A stretch of DNA of 64,000 nt from Megascapheus bottae (Eukaryota > Chordata > Mammalia > Rodentia > Geomyidae). Below, one piece after another: positions 33,477 through 42,902 of the stretch; position 1 is the first letter of the stretch, and every line of letters begins with the position of its first letter. Made by a program: the position numbers and the translations under genes. The stretch lies in contig JANJXV010000100.1 in the NCBI GenBank assembly GCA_024803745.1, positions 1,054,001 through 1,118,000 of the forward strand, read 5' to 3'. The notes under the pieces are model-generated. The model was not told the DNA's origin. It made no database searches and saw only the letters and a list, made by a program, of their open reading frames with translations.

Positions 33477-34090
33477 AAGATTGCACCGAGACAAAAAGAG
33501 AGAACTAGGGAGTCCCACGAGCCAATTATCTTAAGAAATCCACAACAACAAACTCAAAAAGCAACGGAGAAGGACTCAAAGTGGAAAAGAAATCCAGATA
33601 AAGCTCACATCCAACTTTCTGAAAGAATTGGGAATGCGAGGACCCCTCCCCCACCTTTATCCGCCAATTCCAAGCCACAGACAGCACTGGCAGGCTGGGG
33701 AAAAGCAGCGGCAGGCCTGGAAAAGCGGTGGCGGGCCGGGAAAAGCGGCAGCTGGCAGAGGGGGCCAGCCTGGGAGCCTGATTGCTGCAGAAACCAACAT
33801 ACAACCGGGCCGGCGAACGGCGGAAGCAGCAAAACCCAGACACGGAACCAGAACAGCAAGCAGCGGAACCCAGACTCGGAACACAGGCGACAGCGGAGAC
33901 CCGAGGGGAGTGAGAGACTCCCCACCACCGTGGAGCACCCGCAGACAGACGCAGAGGCGTGAGTAATACAGCGCGTCCCCTAACACAAAGGGAAAGCAGA
34001 GCTGTGCCAAGCAATAGAACTTAACCCAGACCCCTCCACCCCGCCCACACAGGCCTAGAGGCAAAAAGAATACAAGGAGGAATCCTAAAG
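33477..34090 (+). mobile_element. Isolated L1 5'UTR fragment
   Basis: AAGATTGCACCGAGAC at 33477 corresponds to the first bases of the L1 at 23584. It lacks about 25 nt present there, then runs parallel for about 190 nt (AGTCCCACGAGCCAATTATC, then 'aaagctcacatccaactttc'). After about 33670 it diverges into its own CpG-rich sequence. That part has a 20-bp triplicated block (GGCAGGCTGGGGAAAAGCAG and variants, 33690-33750) and a duplicated block of about 30 bp (AACCCAGACACGGAACCAGA and AACCCAGACTCGGAACACAG, 33831 and 33865). No ORF1 follows, so this is a 5'UTR without its element. The right edge is approximate. Confidence 0.8.
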
Positions 34091-34255
34091 TTGGCTGCGC
34101 CTCCACTACCAGATTTTTGTAGACTCCAACTTACAGGCCAGAAGTTGAGAATTAATGGCTCAATAGATCAAATTAGTCCCATTCCATGTTTGTTTAAGCA
34201 GCATAGTATTTCTACACATTTGAGCCATCATTTAACAAAACAGAAGACCTATATC

Positions 34256-34435
34256 AGGCACCAGTATCTCACACTTTCAATCCTAGCTACTCAGGAAGCT
34301 GAGATCTGAGGATCACGGTTTGAGGTCAACTTAAGCAGGAAAGTCTGTAAGATTCTTAAACCTAATTAACCAATAGGAATTCAGAAGTACACGTATGGCT
34401 TGAGTGGTACAGCACCAACCTTAACACCAACCCTT
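34256..34435 (+). mobile_element. Composite SINE with Alu/B1-like head
   Basis: Forward-strand copy: ACTTTCAATCCTAGCTACTC, AGGAAGCTGAGATCTGAGGA, then a linker 'aaacctaattaaccaatagg' and a right half with ATGGCTTGAGTGGTACAGCA matching the Geo monomer of the other SINE. A second geomyoid-type dimer sharing the right part. Confidence 0.7.
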
Positions 34436-34479
34436 AAATTAATTAACATACATGTGGGTCTGTGTATATGTGCACACAT

Positions 34480-34545
34480 ATATATTATTGTATATATATA
34501 CATCTATTATGTATGCTGTATACATGCACATGTGTGTGTGTTTGT
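34480..34545. repeat. AT/TG-rich low-complexity tract
   Basis: Alternating TATATA and TGTGTG segments. Confidence 0.7.
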
Positions 34546-34814
34546 GTCAGGAGACTTAAGTTTAAAATTTAAATTTCCTTAAAACAGTGAAACAACTGAC
34601 CATTCTAGGCTTACAGTCCTGCCTCATGATGATAAGCTGTAGCAGAGTAGAGGCTTCCCTTCCAGATAAACTACTCAGCTGATCACAGCCCCTGTTACTC
34701 CCACTAGTCCCCACTCTAGCCTGTTTTCCTGCCTTAATCCTGTTGAAATCTTGGCTCTTCCTAAGGAGGTTCTTCAATTACTGTGTGTCTGCATAGTAAT
34801 TAAAGACTAAACTC

Positions 34815-34977
34815 AAGTTGGGCATAGTAGCACTTGCCTATAAGCCCATCCTTAGGAAATGGAAACTGAAAGATCTTAAGTTTGAAGCCAGCCTGGACTA
34901 CATATGTAGTTATTTCCAAGCCAGCCTAAGCTACATAGCCAGATCCTGTCTCAAAAAGGAAAAAGGAAAAAAAAAGT
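34815..34977 (+). mobile_element. B1-like SINE
   Basis: Forward copy derived from 7SL RNA: GTTGGGCATAGTAGCACTTG, GTTTGAAGCCAGCCTGGACT, 'ccaagccagcctaagctacat' and ATCCTGTCTCAAAAAGG with A-rich tail. The central part is doubled (two 'gccagcct' and two 'ctacat'), like the internal duplication of rodent B1. Confidence 0.8.
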
Positions 34978-35084
34978 CAAAAAGCAGAACAGAAAAGAAC
35001 AAAACCGATTGGGCTCATTTTGGTGCTCAGAATGAGATTTCTACGTTTGGACCTTTTTCATTTTCTTCTCATATTTTATTATAA

Positions 35085-35209
35085 TATTCCAAAGAAACTC
35101 TCAGAAGGCAATGATTATATCATATATTTTGCATTTCCCACAGCTCTCCATACAAAACGTAGTACAAAGTACATAATTAATGATTGTTAAAAGAATGCAT
35201 GAATAAAGA

Positions 35210-35210
<1 letters not shown>
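35085..35210 (+). mobile_element. L2-like LINE remnant
   Basis: ACATAATTAATGATTGTTAA followed by 'aagaatgcatgaata' resembles the L2 end 'aataaatgtttgttgaatgaatgaa'. Short and old. Confidence 0.4.

Positions 35211-35212
<2 letters not shown>

Positions 35213-35242
<30 letters not shown>
35213..35242. repeat. (TA)n microsatellite
   Basis: About 15 TA dinucleotides. Confidence 0.95.
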
Positions 35243-35247
<5 letters not shown>

Positions 35248-35340
35248 GGAATTTCTTGAAACATGAAAGCAAGATTATAACAACTGCTTGTTGCTCATTT
35301 TGAAAAACATGAAATGTCAGTATTAAAAATATTTGCTTTT

Positions 35341-35470
35341 AGAGGGGAGGGGGTGGGGGGGAGGGAAATGGGCACCAAGACATGCGAAATGGTATTAATG
35401 AATGGGAATTAATGCACCATCTATCTGGCAAATATCATGTAACCCTTCTATTAATTACAATAAAAATATA
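35341..35470 (+). mobile_element. L1 3'UTR-only insertion
   Basis: About 130 bp: the G-rich tract AGGGGAGGGGGTGGGGGGGA, 'aatgcaccatctatctggcaa' and AATTACAATAAAAATATATG. No clear target-site duplication found. Confidence 0.8.
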
Positions 35471-37295
35471 TGAAAATACTAGTAGCCTGCTTTTCAGTGC
35501 ATTAGCTTGGGGAACGATTGTGCCTGAGGTTATTTTCTAATTGATCAGTAAAGCTTCTCCTTATCACAGTTCTATCTAGTTGATTCTTTTTGAGCTTTCT
35601 TTCAGAACTGCAAATCAGTCATTTCAGGACCAGAGTAGAGGTACAGCAAAGATTATCCTGAGGCATATAATTTGTTTTAATTTCAGTGAATCCTCAAGAA
35701 AAATTTCTGGGACACCTTCAGTACATTTTGACAACCCCTATTATTCTCAATGCCACAAATCATTAGGAAAATTCTAATATTAATATAGTGTGGAGTTATG
35801 AAATATTTGCCCAGAGAATAGTTCATATTAAAATTAATATTTAAAATGGCTTGTTTTCTACCAAGTGGATTTCATTAATTTCCTACTAACATACAAACAT
35901 ACAGGCCTTTTTCCTGTCTTAATTGTTTAGTATATAGCATTTCTTCTAATCAAGTTAATCTTAATCCCTTTAAAGCACAACTTACAGTAATTCCACAACA
36001 ATGCAGGTAACTAGTATGTGAGTTTTAGAAAAGATGGAAATAATGGCTCTGTGAGGGTTTTTTAAATCATTTTTCATATATTTTAAAGCCTGCAGGATTC
36101 CAAAATTTTTATGACCTTAAAATTATCTCACTTTTTAAACATATAATATTAAACTTGAAATTGTCTATGAAAGAAGAAAAATATGTAGGAGGCTGCAAAA
36201 CATAATAGTATCCCAGAATCAGAGAAAATGTGGACTGTCTGAGCTTAACAGAAAGGCCATAGCAGTGCTAAGTCTTTTCCTCTTACCTACAGAGACCATG
36301 CAGTGAATTTTAAGAGTGCAATCTGATGAAAGAGGAAAAGGGAAGATGCTTAGAGAATATAAATTACTCAGAGCATCAGAGCTTCATGGGAAAAGGTACT
36401 GTGTTTTAAAATCATATTAATAACACATATGTCCTTTCTAGGTAACACAACATGCATAAAGCTTACTGAATGTTGTACATCTAATAATCCATATGCATAA
36501 CAACTGACATTGTTCTTTTACATGCCTCTACAAAGTGCCGCTCGGGTTCATCTTTCTCTGTAAGCTTTTTACTACCCCAGGAAAAACTAATAAAATAGCA
36601 TATAGGATAGTTGTGATGGACAGCAGTACCTTCCCACAGAATTGGATGTCTGGTCGACCTCGGTGAAGTAGATATTGTTACTTCAGGCCAAGGTGTTAAG
36701 TAATTTTGCTCTGTGTGTTCTGAGTACTGGGGAAACAAGTCTCAGTCCCTGATGGCATTATAAGTTAAGGTGTAACTGATAAATCCAGCAAAATCCAGCC
36801 GAAAGAATAGGCATTGTTGATCACACATTGCCTGCCAAACAGCCAACAGGCTTGATCCATGTTCTGTTATTTAGTCTGTTGAGTTTTGTGGATGAGTGGT
36901 TCAAGTGAAGTTTCCAGTGTTGTTTCTCAGTCTTGAGAAACGTGGATGGTACCATCAGTCTCTTCCTCACTCAGTAGTCAAGGGCACTTCTTAGAGACAC
37001 CATTCTGGTTTCTTTGGCAACAGGACAGCATCAAAACAGGGAAGCAACCAGCAGGACAGGAAGAGCTCTTTCAAGTTCACATCTAAAAACACCACTCCCA
37101 GTCATACATCTGGAAAACAGGCCAAGGAAGACACATTTGAAAGATACTCTGCCTCATTGGGAATTTTGAAAATTATGTAAAGGAATAGGACATTTCCCTT
37201 TTGTGGGAAGACAAATTAATACATCAATAGTGGGTCTAAACTTTAAACATGCATACCTTCTGAAACTAATTTTGTTTCTAATAATGTACAGTATG
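35471..37295. other. Unique DNA, nothing recognised
   Basis: No repeat or gene recognised in 1.8 kb. The reverse frame of 85 codons at 36481-36738 has no known domain. Confidence 0.45.
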
Positions 37296-37299
37296 CTGT

Positions 37300-37460
37300 A
37301 CCACCTCAGCATTGAATTAGGAAGTAGCTAATGTAATATAATAAATCCATGCAGAGGAATCTCTATTCAGCTTTGAGAAAGACTATAAATCTATATATAC
37401 TGACATGGGAAGTATCTTGATTATATTACAAGGTTTAAAAAAACAGTTCAAATAACAATA
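37300..37460 (+). mobile_element. Ancient L1M-type 3' fragment
   Basis: Matches the shape of old mammalian L1 ends: a decayed 'ggaataccattcagc', CTATATATACTGACATGGGA, then 'tatattacaaggtttaaaaaaacagtt' (from 'tattgttaagtgaaaaaagc'). Highly diverged. Confidence 0.55.
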
Positions 37461-37465
37461 GAACA

Positions 37466-37548
37466 GGCTGGAAATGTGGCTTGGTGGAAGAGTGTGCCTA
37501 ACCTGCAATACCTGGGCTTTCATTTCTAGCCCCAGGACTGGCAAAAAT
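37466..37548 (+). mobile_element. Shortened IDL-Geo-type SINE
   Basis: The ID-like head (GGCTGGAAATGTGGCTTGGT) and decayed box B are joined directly to the element end CCCAGGACTGGCAAAAATGA. The middle, with most of the right monomer, is missing. Confidence 0.65.
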
Positions 37549-37595
37549 GACAGTGGGATACACTGTCTATTTTCATGTGTGAAAAAGCATGTGCA

Positions 37596-38517
37596 TCCAC
37601 CTCACTCCATTTAGAATGGCCAGGATCAGGAAAACGAATAATAACAGATGCTGGAGGGGATGTGGCCAGGAGGGATCACTACTACACTGTTGGTGGGAGT
37701 GCAAAGTCATTCAACCACTATGGAGAGCAGTGTGGCAGTGCCTCAAAAGGCTAAACATAGAACTCCCCTATGAACCAGCAATTCCACTACTTGGCATTTA
37801 CCCAATCATCCAGAAACAAGGGCATACTAAATCCACTAGCACAACAATGTTCATTGCAGCACTATTCACCATAGCAAAGATATGGAACCAACCTAGATGT
37901 CCCTCAGTTGATGAGTGGATCAACAAGTTGTGGTATTTGTACACAATGGAATTCTATGCTGCTGTCAGAAAGAATGACATCGCCCCATTTGTTAGGAAAT
38001 TGAAAGACTTAGAAAAAATCATATTAAGTGAAGTAAGCCAGACTCAAAGGAACTTAGGCTCAATGGGTTCCCTCTTTCGTCATAATCAGTAGAAACCTTG
38101 GGCTCTACTTGCAGAGGTCTGCAATTAGAGCAAAATCTTGATACATAAGACCATATAGTATGAAGCTAATTGAAAGGACCTCCAGGACATTGAAACAAAA
38201 GCCATATAACGAATGATTGTTGTCCTTAATGTGCTATGTTGTCTTTCATCTCCTTTGCTGTCCCTTCGTTATCTCATATTGTTATAGTATCTCACTTTAT
38301 TATCTGATTTATTGAATTTATTTGTATTTGGTTATTTGAAATTTGATAGGGAAGGGGGGAAAACCAAGACGGGTGGGGGGTGTGGGGGGGAGGGTAATGG
38401 GTACCAAGGCATGTGAAAGGGTATCAATGTATGTGAATTAATGCACCTTCTATCTGGCAAATATCATGTAACCCTTTTACTAATTACAATAATAAATAAA
38501 TTAATTAATTAAAAAAA
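37596..38517 (+). mobile_element. 5'-truncated L1 with 15-bp TSD
   Basis: A perfect 15-bp target-site duplication (GAAAAAGCATGTGCA) lies at 37581-37595 and 38518-38532. The ORF2 C-terminus reads open to the TAG at 38090-38092. It shows the Cys/His motif [19 protein letters not shown] and the conserved ending ...RNLGSMGSLFRHNQ, which I use as the family's ORF2 stop. The 3'UTR has a G-rich tract (38350-38395) and an AATAAATAAATTAATTAATT tail. Confidence 0.95.
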
Positions 38518-38754
38518 GAAAAAGCATGTGCACAGTTTTGCTTGCAGGCATAGAAATTACATTATTCACAAAATATTTTCTACATAGTAGGTAGGACATG
38601 AAACGGCGGGGACAATTAATATGGATGAAACAGTCCTGTTTTATTAACTTTCTACCTTATTGTTCATTTATTTCTTCAAGTTTTGGGTTTGTCTGAGAGA
38701 TGAGACACTCTCTTCTCTCTTTGATTATATCAGAATAAAAATAGATATTGGTCT

Positions 38755-39045
38755 GGAGGTTTGGCTCAAATACTAGAGCACCAGATGTGCAAGCAAGCTC
38801 AGCAAATATGAAGCCATAAGTTCAAACCAAGTAGTTTCTAAAATCATCATCATCATCAATAAAAAAATAAATAGCATAAGCTGGGGACAAGGCAGAAAAG
38901 TTCATGAAATGTTAATTTCTAATTAATCAGCAAAAAGAAATTCAGAAGTGGAGATGTGCCTCAAGTGGTAGAGCATGAAATAGTTGAAATAGCCAAGTGA
39001 GAGCTCAAGGTCCTGAGTTCATGTCCCAGTGGTGCTTCTCTTAAT
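38755..39045 (+). mobile_element. Old ID-like SINE pair around an insertion
   Basis: A left monomer (GGTTTGGCTCAAATACTAGA, 'agttcaaacc') at 38755-38850 and a right monomer (TGCCTCAAGTGGTAGAGCAT, GTCCTGAGTTCATGTCCCAG) at 38945-39040. They are separated by an ATC run and unassigned sequence. An old relative of the dimeric SINEs. Confidence 0.55.
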
Positions 39046-39980
39046 CAAATATGAATGCACACATACTGAAAATGTACATGGTATACACTGCCAAATACAC
39101 AGCTCACTCCCTCCAGCAGCTCCTAAAACCTGTTATTAGGTTACAGGTTTGAAGTTTAGCAACTCCACATCTCTTAGGTACCTTATTTCAACGAGGATTG
39201 AACAGAGGGACCAGGAAAAGACTTAATTAACTAGGGCAGTATTTCTCGAGATATTTGTTGTTGACATTGTAAAAGGGACAACGTATTATATTTGATTTCC
39301 CATTTTCAAAGCAGAAGGAAAGGCAATCCACAACATAGGAAACATTTCACTTTCCTTCCTATTTTAATCAATCTTCAAAGAAAGACTGGGGTGGGAACAC
39401 TTAAATCATAACTCTGCGGTTATTGAAAACCCCAAGAATGATGAACTTCATGCATATGATGTTGAAATAACACACAATGAATTGTAGGCACTCTGAACGG
39501 CAGTGAAATTTACAACTCCTTTCCTCTGTTCCAAAATAAAATAAGCATTTCTATCTTCCCAGCAAGTGGTCTCCAAAATAAATGCTGTTCTCACACCCAT
39601 GAGCAAAGAAATAAGTTGGGGCAAGAAAGCACAGTGTGTTTTCATTTACAAATTATATACATCACATCACTTTACTAACATGCTGCCAAATATATAAATT
39701 GAAATATAAACTGTATGAGATATAAAATGCATAGCATATTAGGCCTCTCAGTATTTTTCCCCACATTACCTGACATACTGTTCCACATAACTCAAATACT
39801 GACTATGATGATGTCTCGTGCATAACTATAAATATCTACCTCCCTAAATATCCCTTCCACACAGCTGAAAACAAAAAACTTGAAGACAACTCTTGTTGCT
39901 GGCATGCCTCTTTTAGAGAGCATAAAAGGACAGAAATAAGTTGAGACCATAAATGATGCGCTCAATTTGGGTAGGTACGA
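39046..39980. other. Unique DNA, nothing recognised
   Basis: No feature recognised. Confidence 0.45.
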
Positions 39981-39984
39981 TACT

Positions 39985-40130
39985 AACTGAGTGCTTTCCA
40001 GGTGTGAGGCATTGTAATGTCTTGTGTTTAATTTTCCCTAAAACTCCATGTGCTAGATCATCTTCCCAGTTAACAGCTAAAGAAACTGAGGACTAATGTA
40101 CCTTAGAATTGGCTAGTTAGAAAACAGTAG
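39985..40130 (+). mobile_element. MIR element
   Basis: ACTGAGTGCTTTCCAGGTGT, then 'ctaaagaaactgaggact' and a decayed 'ggctagttagaaa' follow MIR order. Confidence 0.62.
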
Positions 40131-40394
40131 CAAACTGTGTAAGAATCCTTTCTTGACTGAATTTATTCTGGGTCCATGGCTCGCCAGAGAGAAGCTTCGG
40201 ATTCCCAAGGGGATCCTTAGCAACATGGGAAGGAGGGGGAAATTTGGGTTGTCTGGAGGCACAGGGAGATATCAGGGTTCCTCTCATCTTTTGGTAGAAG
40301 CGAGGGATGCTAATATTATGACGTGGACAGGACAGTCCAAGAACAAACCCACAGTGCTGTGGAGGGAGAATCAAGAGGTATCAGAGATGAATGA

Positions 40395-40740
40395 CGAGCC
40401 ACATATGTTCATCACAGTGCAATTTGTAATAGCTGAGTAGTCCAAGACTCAATAAATTACAGTGTATCTATTTATCAGAGCTCTGTGGCTACTAGCATGA
40501 TATTTTTTCAAAAGAATAACCATATGAAAAAAATTCACCCTTCCTATTTACATGTGCAAAAGCAATATTTGCCAAAACATTCATATTCACAAGTCCTAAA
40601 AGTAATCTGGTTAGCAGGGTTGTTGTGTTAGAAAAGTATTTATATGTTTATGTATGCACATGGGAAATACTTTGAAAGACATCAGCCAAAGTATTAATTA
40701 CTATTTGTTGCTGAAGTATAGTACAGAGTCCATATAAAAT
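40395..40740 (+). mobile_element. Ancient L1M-type 3' fragment
   Basis: ATGTTCATCACAGTGCAATT and 'tgtaatagctgagtag' resemble the 'ttcattgcagcactattcacaatagc' segment of ORF2. TTTATGTATGCACATGGGAA with 'actttgaaagacatcagcc' resembles the 3'UTR of old mammalian L1s. Very diverged. Confidence 0.5.
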
Positions 40741-41242
40741 ATTTTATGACAGAATCATTATAAATAGCCACACATACCACTGTAAGAAGGAAACACTCAT
40801 AAGTAATATAATCTATTATCTCAAAGTCCTTATGAATTCCGTAAGCCAAAGATTTGATACCCATCTTTTCAGAATGTGTCGCTGGCAGCATTTTATTTCG
40901 TTTTATTTTCTGACATCAAGTTCTTTAATAATAGAAAAGAAAAGCACCAGGTGTTTCTCAACAGGTGACTTTGCAATGGCAGCAGAGTTCACTGGTATAT
41001 TTTTTTCAGAGCCAAAATAACACCTACTATTCACATGCCCTATCTTTAAAGCCTTCATTGTTTCACTATGATTCAAAAGTGAAGTTACTCACTCCCGCCC
41101 ACACAGCAAGAACAATACGATCACGACACTGAACTGAATAAATACTTGAAACTTCATAAATAGTAGGTATCTCATCTCAGAATGTCTTATGAGTAGAAAT
41201 CATTATGATGCTGTCTGCCATGTAATTTATCATCATCATCGT

Positions 41243-41435
41243 TTGGGTTTTTGTTCTGGTACTGGCGATGGAACTCCATCACCTGAGCCATACCACCAGT
41301 CCAACATTTTGCTGGTTAATTGGAAATGAAGAATTTTCTGTTTGGACTAGCTTCAAACTGATCCTCCAGGTCTCAGCATAGTGAGCAGATAGGATTTCAT
41401 ATGACAGTCACTGGTGTCTTGCTCAGAAGTCTTAC
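41243..41435 (-). mobile_element. Old composite SINE, reverse strand
   Basis: GTACTGGCGATGGAACTCCA and 'cacctgagccata' are followed by GCTTCAAACTGATCCTCCAG and 'gtctcagcatagtgagcag': the reverse-strand SINE layout, heavily decayed. Confidence 0.5.
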
Positions 41436-42395
41436 TTTATTAGAACACACTCTAACAAATTACCCTTTATTTTACTGACCAGTACCTCATAGTGACCTGG
41501 AAAAAAAATACAACTAAAATGGTAGAAAACCTTCAAAAATACCATGAGATTTATATCGGCCAAAAAAACCTGCTAAGAAAAAGTTTATTCCCCAATACAG
41601 ATGAAAAATTTGACCTACAGTAGCAAGAAAAACAACAAAAAAGTAAGAGCTGGACAAACACAAAATGGAGAAAGAAGATAAGAATTGTGATTTCTTTCAA
41701 AATTGTAATGATTAAATAAAATAAAATTTGCTTATTTTCATCTTCAAGGAATCCAAATGGTTTACATTATATCTAGCATACAGACTACTACTAAATAATA
41801 ACAGTTAACAATATCACAAAGTATAAAGGTTTTCAGAAACATAAAAATGTTAGAAGGTATTTCAGATACTTCTTTGATTCAAATTAGAGAAGATATATCT
41901 AATTATGACATGATATCAAAAGGAATGCTGTATAAACTAAGTAAGCAAATATATTTGCCAGTAATATTAAAAGTAATTCCTGAATGTTTCTCAAGTATGT
42001 GAAATACAGAGAAAATCAATGCCTAGCATGACAGTGCCACTTGTCAAAACAGTCTGTTGAATATCTTTATCATGCTGTCTTGCTCATTTATAATCTCCTA
42101 TATTTGAAATTTAAAGAGCAGTTGTTAAAAGCTTAGTTCCATGGTAGGTGTTCTTAAAATGTATTCTATCCTCTATAATGATGTGGTGGCTTAGTTATTC
42201 TATTATGGCGTGTTTATCATTGAGAAAACAGAGTGTAAAGAAATTAAATAAGCCCAGAGTTGAGTCAGTGGACCAGAAAACCTGAACTCTCAATCCCTCT
42301 GCTGTATACCCTCTGCTGTATACCACAACCCTCCCTATAATCCATATGCAAATGAGTACCCAATTCAATTCAACAAATGTTTCAGAGCAATTTAT
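41436..42395. other. Unique AT-rich DNA
   Basis: Nothing recognised except a perfect 15-bp direct duplication, CCCTCTGCTGTATAC, at about 42295-42324. Confidence 0.5.
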
Positions 42396-42399
42396 ATTT

Positions 42400-42510
42400 A
42401 GCAAGACATTGTACTTTATGAGAATGAAGCATAGAAATATTAGAGGACTTGCCTGAAATCTCAGAACACTTTCACAAATGTCCATACTAGAACTCAAGTA
42501 CTAAACATTG
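42400..42510 (+). mobile_element. MIR-like remnant
   Basis: AGGACTTGCCTGAAATCTCA and 'actagaactcaagta' resemble the MIR centre. Weak. Confidence 0.42.
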
Positions 42511-42771
42511 GGCCTGAAGAGCAAGCAAGAAGACAAGTTGAAAGAGAACAAGCTCTGGAAATGAGACACATTGGTCCTCAGAATCCAGGCCCATCACATC
42601 CAATGTATGACATAAGTCTAAAGTGAACCTTACTTATTTTACATCCCCACCAATTAACTAAATTAAATATTAGGTACTGCTCTGCAATTTTATAGAACTT
42701 TTTACTTTGTTTAACACATTCTAGTCTTCTTCGCTGCAAATGAAGTAGATACTCCTCTTAAAAACAATGTG

Positions 42772-42902
42772 AACACAGTAGTGGTTCTTGCCTGTAAAAC
42801 AAGGTTTTGAAAGGTGAGACGGGAGGATCATGAATTCAAGGGTCACCCTGGAATACATTTTGAAATCCTCTCTAAAAACCACAAAGGAAAGAAAAAGAAA
42901 AT
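42772..42902 (+). mobile_element. Old B1-like SINE
   Basis: ACACAGTAGTGGTTCTTGCC, 'gagacgggaggatcatgaattcaag' and 'caccctggaatacat' follow the B1 order, with an A-rich end. Diverged. Confidence 0.55.

Larger units (their letters stand above)
32790..34010 (+). promoter_or_regulatory. CpG-rich island-like block, candidate promoter
   Basis: The only CpG-dense interval in the window, about 1.2 kb. It contains two tandem arrays (32841-32963 and 33360-33468) with GCGCATGCGC-type palindromes. The perfect copy at 32849-32858 is the NRF1 consensus core. A CpG-dense L1 5'UTR part follows (33640-33970). A strong splice-donor match (GAGGC|GTGAGTAAT, GT at 33959-33960) lies downstream. Promoter function is an inference from composition and motifs. 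It could instead be only a long or alternative L1 5'UTR. Confidence 0.5.

Noticed and set aside
33526..34106. Overlapping 107-162-codon minus-strand frames in the CpG-rich block
   Set aside because: Several frames are open together because GC-rich DNA has few stop codons. They share no recognisable domain and overlap an L1 5'UTR.
37466..37548. tRNA-like sequence that could be a tRNA gene
   Set aside because: Box A/B similarity comes from the ID-like SINE head; there is no cloverleaf-complete tRNA, and the SINE 3' end follows.
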